Source: Channa striata (taxonomy: Eukaryota; Chordata; Actinopteri; Anabantiformes; Channidae). Taken from it: a stretch of 64,000 bases of DNA. Positions 55,048 to 64,000 of the stretch are shown here, piece by piece; position 1 is the first letter of the stretch; each line of letters starts with the position of its first letter. The translations under genes were made by a program, and so were the position numbers. Below the pieces are notes generated by a model. The model ran no database searches, was not told where the DNA came from, and saw nothing but the letters and a program-made list of their open reading frames with translations. The stretch is from contig CM065184.1 in the NCBI GenBank assembly GCA_033026295.1, positions 868,001-932,000 on the forward strand, written 5' to 3'.

Positions 55048-57774
55048 TTCCGTGTCATGATATAAACGCAGGGATTTTAGTGGTAATGAGTTTTTAATGA
55101 AAAATGAATTATTTACAGTGGCTGGAGGATAGAAGATAAAAAAGAAGAACAGGTGACATCAAACCTGTGAAGAAAATGAGTTTATTAGCTTACATACGCA
55201 GCTACATATACACAGTTGGCACTCTATGCATCACTTTACTGTAGTTTTTTTATGTTTCAAAACTAATTGATGATTAGAGGTTTAACAAACGCCTCTAAAA
55301 CCTGTTAAAATGTTTGTCACAGTCTTATGTAAAACTGCTCTCAGTCCAGGAACTGATCACAATGTGCACAGTCATGTCCACTTGTTTTCACCCATGCATG
55401 GAAATCAATGCATGCAAGGATCTTCTGCCGACTTTACTCAGAGGTGGTGAATGTGAGAATGTTACTTTCAGATATGAAGGAGGCTGAAGGTTCACTGCTG
55501 TGCTCAGACTACTGGCAGGCTACATGCTGGCCAATCAGAGCAGCGTGGACACGGGGTGTAGGGGGACTTAAACAGACAGGAGCTAAAATTAATTGTTTCA
55601 AGAAGAGCTGGAATTAAGTGAATTAAGGCTCAGTACAAAAAAGCAAGCCTTTTTTTTATTAAATCATGTAAAACTAGAGTGGAGCCCATCACTTAAAAAA
55701 ATCATTGGCACCAAATGGTCATTTTAAAGACACCATAGACATTTCAGCTCCCATCCAGCAGCCCTCATCAAATCTAAGCTGATGCAGATGATGTTGTGCT
55801 ATCCATTAGCGACTGTCTTGTCTGATCGATCAGCCTGTCTTTTCATTTTGTGTTTGGTTGGTTAAGTTTGGTCGAAGAAGCCGCACACACCGAGGCATTG
55901 TCAATGTCAGTTCGAACACAGCCTCTGCTTATCTCTGTTTATGCTGCTATTTTTATAGTCTGCGTGTAGAAGGTCTATAACACTGGGTCAAGGCGAAAAG
56001 GCAAAAAGGTTTTGATTGCTGATATGGAGAATTTACTTCAGAGTGAACCGCAAATTATCAGGAGTTACCTTGTGTTTGGCTTTTGATTTTCTACTACTAC
56101 AGGGCTCAGCTGTACTAATCTGCAGCCTGTTCTGTGTCAGGGTTCAGCCTTGATCTGTTTTTTAAGTTCACAGGCTTTTGCTCCTCAGGTTCGAGTTCAA
56201 AAGGGAACGCCGTGAGGAAATAAAGAGTGGAGGTGCAGAGGTTATCTGCACTGTGAGGTCCTGAAGGCTGAACAAGCAGGGCTGAATAAACTTTTGTGGA
56301 TTTATTAACTTCAATAGCCTACTTACGCCATTTTTTTTATTTTCAATCGTTCAATAAGTTACAGATTTTTTAGGACATTGCACAGCCTTATTATTTTTTT
56401 ATCTTTTTTAAAATAAAGATAAAGGACACTTCACATGTGACCTTTTAATGGTATTTATTCTATAGTTAGTACTAATATTAAAAACAGACTTCTGCTTACA
56501 GCTCTCTAAGTTTTAACAGAAGTTAAACTGAGCTCTATGTTGCAGTGTTTTAGTGCCTTTCAGCTCGCAGTTTTGACATTACTAAGTTGGTTCCACTCTC
56601 AAGAACCTTGTGTAAAGCTAGTGTGACAAACACTCTCTATTTACCTGTTTTAGTTCAGTCTGATCGAACTGTGATTGGTGCAGTTTGTCTGAGCAACAGT
56701 AGTCACATGTGAGTGAGATTCGGTTTGGAGCAGTTTCTGTGGTCTGAGGACAGGATCCATCCTCAGCTGAATGAGTAGTTAAAGTTTTAGGCAGCATCGT
56801 ATTTTCAAGCTATTTATTTAAATTTGTAATCAGCCATCTGCTGGCCAAGTCCCGGCTTATTGTTCTTATATATGAGCAAATGCCATTTGTGTAGTTGTTC
56901 CCTGTTGCAGTACAATTTTACTCTTGATAACAGTAACAGTTATAGAACACGATCTACTTCCTATGTTTACTTTCATGTTTCTATCGTCGATCCATTTAAC
57001 CAATGACCCAACAAGACTTCCTGTGATGCATCTTATGTTGTTTGGAATTATACATGTGTGAAAAGAAGACTATGCCAAGATATAATCCAACCATAAGTTA
57101 GAATATTATGTATTCAGCTTGCTGTGCTCCCTAATTAAAGGTAATCTAAAGATTTACCATGAGCCCTCTAGCCCAATCAATGAAGAAGTGGTACAACGTT
57201 TTACATATGCTGTGTGCGAAATTAACTTTTCTTCGCTATTCAACACATTGTACGCATTTAGTTGAAAGTGCTTTATAAAGAAAAAGTCTATCAGTGTGTA
57301 TGCGAATGTGTGCGTGGATGCATGTATGTAAGGGGAAGAGGGGACCATCAATTCCCTGCAGAAATGCCATGCGATGATGTTAATGGCAGGAGCAGAGTAA
57401 TGAAGGAATTGATCTCCACTCGGCAGTAAGCGCTTGACATTTCAACCAAAGCCTTGAGCACCTAACATTACCCCCCCCCACGCACACACACACACATGAC
57501 TCCTTAACTACCTCTCTCCCTACTTCTTTTTGTCTTTCTTTGACCTGTTAACACTGAAGTTTGCTCCCTCATGCAGTCAACTCTTTCCACACTTTCTGTG
57601 TCATCTCAAACTTTAATCGCTCTCTCTCGCCGCCTGCCTTCATTGTGATAATTTCTTTCTCTCCTGCTCTCTCAACCTCTCACACTTTCAGGCACACTCC
57701 CTTCTTTCTCATCTGATTTTTCATTCAGTCGCACACAGTCACACAAGCACACCAGCAAATGCACACACAACCCC

Positions 57775-57900
57775 AAGCCATTGGTCCCATGGGTCAGCCC
57801 ATATTAGCTTACTTGTTAATACTTGGACCGCTCGGGATCAATACTTAATCAACAAATAATGGGATTCCTCAGTCATCCCATATGATCTTTCAATACAGAC
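57775..57900. promoter_or_regulatory. candidate conserved non-coding element
   Basis: TTGGTCCCATGGGTCAGCCC, CATATTAGCTTACTTGTTAA, GGATCAATACTTAATCAAC and AAATAATGGGATT form a dense, non-repetitive block with several homeodomain and HNF1-like cores, bounded by microsatellite-like sequence. Confidence 0.33.
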
Positions 57901-58244
57901 TTGAATCTGTCTCAACCAGACAACCCCCTCCCAACCCACACGCCTCCCTCTTCCCCTTCTGGGGCACCAACATGGACCAGGGAGGGTAGGAGTGATTTTC
58001 TCTCATGCTCACCAGGCAGGTGGAGGAGGAGCTGGAGACAGAATATATACAGCAGGTGTGTGAAATTAAATTGTTTTTGCACATACGTCCACTTGCAGGC
58101 TAAGGTGAACTGATTCAATTTCCGGGGGTCATTTGTCAATGATCAAGGTAACCGTTACCTCAAATTTCACTTCTATTTCACTTTGAAATTCTTCAAGTTC
58201 AGCACGCGCATTATTTCTACTTTGACTCTAAAATGTACTCAGGC

Positions 58245-59160
58245 CAAGGTAATACTGGACATCAAAGGTTAAGTTTCTGAGGCACCACATCGGCCATTTT
58301 CCAAATTAGCCATGTTGACCAAAATCACCCTACAGATACTAAAGCCGACAATGAATCTGCCAGCCAGCTGCCAGGATTCGATTGTTTGTTTTTTGCCAAG
58401 CTTTTTCATTCATTCTTGTTGGATTTAGTTTCCAATGCCAATGGAGAACGTGGCCAATACGATTCGTTTAGAAAGAGACTGAAATAACCATTTATGATTT
58501 CTGTGACCTTACCTTCTTTAAATGTAATGTAATATCACAGGAATGATTTGATGGATTTTTTTCTAATTACCTGCAAACATCCACTGGGACTTAAGGTTAT
58601 TTGGTCAAAGGTCAAAGTCATTGTGGCCCCACATCCTTTCATTCTTGTAGGGGCAACATCACAGGAATGCCTTGAAGGGATTTCTTTAGTTCTGAAAACA
58701 ACTCAACAATTGGACTGAAGAAAAAAACCCTTGTGGTAGCCAAAGGTCAAAGATCAATGGCAGTTTGACCTGGTCCTTCCCTTTTGTTCCTCCTATTTTC
58801 CAAATGCAAATCACAGTAATATATGAAGAATTTTGTCCCAGAAAAATGTCCCATTAAACTCAAAAAATAAACTCAGTACTTTTTTTGGTAAAAGGTAAAG
58901 GTCACAGTGACATCACATCTCACCTACTCTTGTGAGTACAATATTGCAGGATGCCTTAAGGGAATTTCTTCAAATGTAACACGGACAATCACTGAAGGAT
59001 TAGCTGCTAAAGCGTTTGTGGTCTGAGGTCAAAGGTTAAGGTCACCTTAAATTCTTACTGTTCTTGTAAGTGTGATATCATGCACAATGCCACAATCATC
59101 CTCCAAAAATCATAGATGAACTCAAAGTTCAAAGTCCCTGTGAATGTCAGAAATGCCTGC
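58245..59160 (+). repeat. imperfect tandem repeat with AGGTCA half-sites
   Basis: Four to six decayed units of roughly 135-150 bp share the order CACAGGAATGCCTTGAAGGG (or similar), TTTCTTCAAATGTAAC, CACTGGGACTTAAGG and GGTCAAAGGTCAAAGTCA. AGGTCA-type words recur near 58260, 58604, 58745, 58890, 59028 and 59125. A related copy is at 39640-40030. It is a known type of fish repeat. Confidence 0.6.
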
Positions 59161-61239
59161 AGGGAATTTTATTACATCTGGAACAAACATCTGTTTGGTA
59201 AATAAACTGAAAGAATATGATTCTGGACAGACATGCATTCAAACTGCAAATTTGCTGGTTTGCGGAGACATACAGCCACTATGTGGTGCATCTAGTTTCT
59301 TTTTCTTTCTTTCAAGAGAGATGCTCCAAAACTTATGTGGACAAAAGCTGCTGTTGAACCTTCCTGTGAACCCACACTCACAAAACAGCAGTGCCAACTG
59401 CCAGTGCAGAGGCAGTTCATTTTAAAAGTTTTTAAGGAAAGTTCATCCTTCTAACCAAACAGAGAAGTTCCCTTATTTCTGCTTGATTGCAGAACAGAGC
59501 ATTCTTATTTACTGCATTTCGAAATGACGATTACCTGAAATGCTGGGCAGAGAGTATAAGAGCGTAGCAGTGCAGGGACAGGGTCAAGCCTCATGCTAGC
59601 CATGAATTTTGACAGCTGAATACCGGGTCAAAAACCTGACACCCATTCTAGCACTCAAAGTTATTTGAATTATTCCCAAGCTTCCAAACAGGTGTGTAAT
59701 GATGTGACAGAAAACCACATCATCAAGGCAAAAAAAGGCAACCTTTTTTTTGTTGCCTTGTGTGACCCAGCAGAAAAAATTATAATGCTTACAAGGTTTT
59801 AAGTGCAGTTTACAGATATTAAGAATAACAAAGAAAAGTAAATGTCTTGCATCGTGTGACATATTCCTCCAATACTATAAACCATTTCTGATATCAGCTG
59901 TTTATGTTAGAACTGAGTGGAATTTTCCTGAACCACTGTCATTTAATGTTTTTACTCATGAAAAAAAGGGAAATGGTTTTAAAAGTAGACTTGTCACGAT
60001 GGGCTAGAACTATTAAAACACCGTATCCAATTTGTTTGGCCAGTGGAAGAAGCGAGATGATAGATTTGGTTCAAAGTCCTCATGAGAGACAGATACAGTT
60101 GTAGCGTTCAGTGCCAATTCTCATTCTCTGGAAGTGACAAACAGACTAGTTAATTAAAGCGTGCATTTCCTTTCTGACTGCTGTTGATCACTGTTAGGGG
60201 TGACAAAGAGTCTGTCTGTCTGTCTCTGTGATGGAGAAAACAGGGGTTTAAAGACTCATACCTAGAACTACTGTGGCCTAAAGGTATTTTGAAAGTTAAA
60301 GCTGTCGTAAAGAAAAACGCAAATTCCCCTCAAAAACATATTCTTGGCAGACTCGAACCACAATGGGACATGTAAACTCTCAGACAAACAGAACAATATT
60401 TCAGCGAGGACACGCAAAAGATGGACGGGGGATTTCGAGAATAAACTCGATAATTTTGGAAGTCAGTGCAGATATTCAAGTAGCACTCTAGCTTTTTTAC
60501 CTGCAAGACTATTAACGCCCTGCCAACCCAAGCTGTTGCCGTATGTTTGGCCCAAACTATGGTGTTTTAAAGTTAAGCATCATTAGCCAAGGTAGATATC
60601 ACAACAAAGAAATATTCCATCATAACTTCATCATTGTCATTGTGAGCATGTTAGTGCACAGACACACCAAGTCAACAGAAAAAGAACTAGAGGTGGCAAA
60701 CGGCGACTGTTCATCTTGGTCAACAAGGAGCATCTGAACACACCACAAGGACAAGAGCCGACAGGCAGCTCTCCCTACGTGCAGGTCCTCCCCTTCTGTA
60801 TTCTGAAGACAAGGCTGCGGGTTTACTGTAAACAATGTAATGTGATCCAGAGTTTTTTTTGCTTATTTGTTTGTTTCTTTTATGATGATTTTTGTAGTTG
60901 AAAAGTCTGCTTTAAGTTGAACCTGTGACCCTAAATGTCTGTGGAAACCTACAGTACTCTTTGTGATCATCTTTGTCCATAGAAAACACTAAGGCATTTG
61001 TTGTCCTTCTGATTCACTAAATTTCATTTAATCTCGGTATAATTTCAAAAAATAGTTTTTATCTTTAAATACGGACAGTGGAAGAAATGATCATTTGAGT
61101 TTAATCATTTTATTTAAAGGACGTTAATGTGCATCTCAGCACAGTTTTCCATCTCTCTGTTGTTAACAGTTACAATTACAGCTCAGTTGAATTACAATAA
61201 AATGATCTTCTTACACACACATCCTCATTTTGGTCACAT
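59161..61239. other. gene-free DNA
   Basis: No gene or repeat end recognised. Frames of 60-90 codons at 59144-59425, 59596-59862 and 60344-60586 have no domain. Confidence 0.5.
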
Positions 61240-61570
61240 TAATACAAGGCCCCTAACCTCTTGACCTTGTAATATCTTTCAGGAGGATACGAGACTCTTT
61301 CATTGTACATAGCTCTGCATATGAGCGCCGGCTAAATACCTGAAGGAAAAAAGTATGTAAAATGTAAATGCATTATACAAAAGCTATGTCGCTGTATTAA
61401 GTTGAGCAGCCTCCGACATGGGTGCAGTGTAATAAATCCCAACGGAGTCGCATGCTAAACAGCTTCAACCTGGCTGCAGTCAGCCAGCTCCCTGTAAACA
61501 GGCTTTGTGTCACCATTGTCATATCGCAGCGACATTAATATACATGAGAGTCTGAGGCCTTTAAGAGACT
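61240..61570. promoter_or_regulatory. candidate conserved non-coding element
   Basis: A long balanced block: CTAACCTCTTGACCTTGTAA, CATTGTACATAGCTCTGCAT, GAGCGCCGGCTAAATACCTG, CAGCTTCAACCTGGCTGCAG and GCGACATTAATATACATGAG. It differs in texture from the AT-rich and pyrimidine-rich flanks. Confidence 0.35.
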
Positions 61571-61902
61571 TCAGAGAGAGAGAGAGCGAGTTGGCAGCCT
61601 TTCTCTGCTCTTTGTTACTATCGCTCCTTTCTTTCCCCTCCCTCTTCTTTTTTCACGTTCTTTCTGTCTACTCCAGCGTCTTTGGCACTTTAACTTAGCT
61701 CTTTCTACTATCTCACTATTTCTTTGCACCTTCTCACTTTTTTCTTGTTCTTGCCTACCATTTTTATTTATCATTTTCTTGTTGCTTTTGTTCTCTCGTT
61801 GGCTTGACTATTTTAACTTACAGTGCAGTATTTCTTTCTAATCTAATTATCAGCTTACTTCTCCTCTTCATCTCCCCTGTCCCTGACTTTCTCTCACCTT
61901 CG

Positions 61903-62657
61903 TGGTTATCACGGCTATTGTAGGTATTTTTGAGGACCCAGAAAGAGAGACTGGAGGACGCAGAAATAGAAAAACAGAAAGCCAAGTTTATTGAATAATA
62001 AGATGATGGAAGTGGAGTGCTACTGGCCAGGGCTGAAGGGAACTACAGAGAGGTGAGAGGTCGCCTAGGAGAAGAATAGAGGGTTAGGAAGGGCAGAGAA
62101 TATGACTGACTTAGAGGTTACTTAATTAGGCTTACTGTGTAAATGATTGGAAGGAGGAGGAGATCTTGGGAAGGAGATGAATCAGCCACGAGCAGGGGAG
62201 GTTAACGGCGGAGAGGGCGAAGGAGAAAAAGCAACACAAACTGCAAAGTAACAAATTAGAAAACAAAATACCAACAAAAACGGCTAGCCGAGAAAAAGGA
62301 CATGCGGGGAAACCCTCGGTGATGCCTGTTTGCGAGGCGTAGAACAAACTTGAGGGAAAACAACACAGAATCTTCTGGGTATTCAAAACCCTCAAAAAAT
62401 AGAAACTCGAAAACAAAAATCGAAAACAAAACTCAGAAAACCTCAAAAATCCAAAAAACATCTCACAGGTAACTTCCTAGTAAACAAAAAGGCAGCAAGG
62501 GAATAAAGCACCAGAAAAACAGAACACTTACAAAACGAGAAAGATGCAGTCAGTTAGGTTGATTCGGAGCAACGGGGAGGAGCAGACTATGACCGAAAAT
62601 GCGGAAAAGAATAAACAATGGTAACCAGGGCAACAGTGGTCGGAGTGGACTCATGAC
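61903..62657 (-). mobile_element. LTR-like element, TGTCATGA family
   Basis: On the minus strand it starts TGTCATGAGTCCACTCC and has a T/G-rich middle with repeated TTTTTGAGGTTTT- and TTTTCGA-type words. An AATAAA signal near 61993 (minus) lies about 90 bases before the putative end near GCCGTGATAACCA. It resembles the block at 8501-9057 in opening and layout. I could not find a target duplication. Confidence 0.4.
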
Positions 62658-62769
62658 AGTGGTCTTTTCTTCCTTTCATTTTAATGTACGGAGCGCTGTG
62701 TGCTGGTAGAGTTTTTAGATTTAACACACATGAGCCCGTGGAGTCAGGACAAACAAGGGCCACAGTACT

Positions 62770-62945
62770 TTCAAATAAGGGTGGTACCGCAGTTTTACAC
62801 AGACCACACGGTCAGGGGTTCAATTCCTGAACCCTCCCGGCTATGTGTCAAATGCTCCCAGGATTTGCAGCCACAGGCCATTGCTGTGTGAATGGGTGAA
62901 TAAAAAGCAACATTGTAAAGCACTAAACAAGTTGACTGGACCTTG
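62770..62945 (+). mobile_element. tRNA-derived SINE relic
   Basis: Contains CAGGGGTTCAATTCCTGAA (box B), CCGGCTATGTGTCAAATG, GTGTGAATGGGTGAATAAAA and CATTGTAAAGCACT, in the SINE order seen at 16775. The middle is partly deleted. Confidence 0.55.
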
Positions 62946-64000
62946 AAGGATGCAGCACTGCTTGTTTTGCAACTATCCCTGCACAACGCTTATCTTCCAG
63001 CTTCTGATTGGCTGAACACACCTGATCCAGGTAATCAGTCCTTACCCACAGTCATGAGGTTTGGATACAGAAGGAGATTACAAATACAAATTCCTCCATA
63101 GGGCGGCTGTTCTAGGCGTCAGAGTTAAGACAGGGGACATCTGAAGGAGGTTGCTGCTCCTTCGTTTTGAAAGGAGCTTGGTTTGGGAATCGTTTCTGAG
63201 TGATCACTAGTAAAAATGTTGCTGTTGTGTTTGACAAGAGCACATGGGAATATACAAATGGTAAAAACAGAATTCCAGAGCGATACAAGTGTGTTGGATG
63301 AGTAATGTACAAACATTCCTCCTATCCCACTAACTTCCTAAACTCAATGACAATGACACTGTGAAAAGACTTTTATGACTGATTTGCATAATGCTGAAAA
63401 GGGTAATTTTTACATAAGTGTGAATTTCTTCTTCTCTATTCATGTGTGTACATACCAGTGAATGTGTGTGTGTGGAAAACGGAGAAGACATTTTTACTGT
63501 GGACACCCACTGAGGCTCGTCTGTCATAAATGTATGCATAATGTGTGGCTGCATTTGTTTACAATGAGTCCTAGCAGTACGCTACAGTGTGTTACATAAC
63601 TCTGAATAATGTGGGGAAGAGATACTCTCTATCACTTCAACTACTGCCCCCTCTCAGCTCCACCCCCCATCCTTACTCTGTCAGACGAAGCGATTTACAT
63701 AGGCTCTGTTTGCCTCTCCTTACTCTCCTTTTTGTCTCCTCCCTCCCTCTTTCTCTCGTGCTTTCTTACTATCACTTGCCTGTTGACATTGCGGTAACCC
63801 CCCCTCCACACGCATACATACACACACACACACACACTTCCTTCAGTGTTTATGTGTGAGAATTCAGCAGTGTCTTCAGGCATATAAGAAGTATGGTTCG
63901 GTAGCAAGTGGCTGTTTTGTCAGTGGTTTCATTTGCCCAGGCATTTGGTCAAGTTTATTTGTGCATTTTTGCATAAGTTTATTCCTGACTCTACACATGC
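62946..64000. other. gene-free DNA
   Basis: 62970-63050 resembles the repeat piece at 34690-34790 (CCCTGCACAAC, AACACACCTGATCCAGGTAA). A CA microsatellite lies at 63811-63838. No coding feature recognised. Confidence 0.5.

Larger units (their letters stand above)
53835..58244. other. gene-free, mostly unique DNA
   Basis: AT-rich sequence with a CT/CA/CT microsatellite cluster at 54961-55047 and a CA run at 57480-57496. No domain-bearing frame. One enhancer-like block (57775-57900) is listed separately. Confidence 0.55.

Noticed and set aside
1..64000. CRISPR array, bacterial operon, tRNA or rRNA gene
   Set aside because: No spaced identical repeats, no dense operon-like coding, and no complete cloverleaf or rRNA sequence; the retroelements indicate a vertebrate nuclear genome.

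Overview
The window reads as an intergenic, repeat-bearing stretch of a ray-finned (teleost) fish genome. The evidence is the repeat fauna: a Rex1 LINE with its typical 3' tail, L2-clade LINEs ending in the GTCGCTTTGGATAAAAG-type tail, an RTE-clade LINE, tRNA-derived SINEs, a pogo-like DNA transposon, a fish-type endogenous retrovirus and many long CA/GT microsatellites. No complete host protein-coding gene, rRNA or tRNA gene was found. One open frame with plausible splice sites (6135-6480, minus) is the only candidate host exon.

Layout. 1-6.5 kb: unique non-coding DNA with blocks that look like conserved non-coding elements, plus the candidate exon. 6.6-7.5 kb: a pogo-like transposon relic. 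8.5-17.8 kb: a broken Rex1 LINE holding an LTR-like element, a roughly 7 kb minus-strand retrovirus with both LTRs and a 5-bp target duplication (GGTGT), and a SINE. 18.4-20.7 kb: a decayed L2. 21.8-41.7 kb: mostly unique DNA with microsatellites, several enhancer-like blocks, an internally deleted RTE derivative, SINE relics and an old tandem-type repeat. 41.7-43.2 kb: an ancient L2 fossil. 44.1-53.8 kb: three RTE pieces and two more L2 copies, including a full-span RTE (18-bp target duplication) carrying a later L2 insertion (6-bp duplication). 53.8-64 kb: unique DNA, a repeat rich in AGGTCA half-sites, an LTR-like element and a SINE.

The most informative observation is the retrovirus. Its two LTRs are nearly identical by eye (about 14 substitutions over some 440 aligned bases) and its target duplication is perfect. 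Its gag-pol-env interior is nevertheless riddled with stops, frameshifts and deletions. That mismatch suggests it was already dead as coding DNA when it integrated and was mobilised in trans, or that its LTRs were homogenised later.

All homology calls rest on recognising protein and terminal motifs by eye. Element boundaries are exact only where a target duplication is quoted. Conserved non-coding calls are inference without any alignment.
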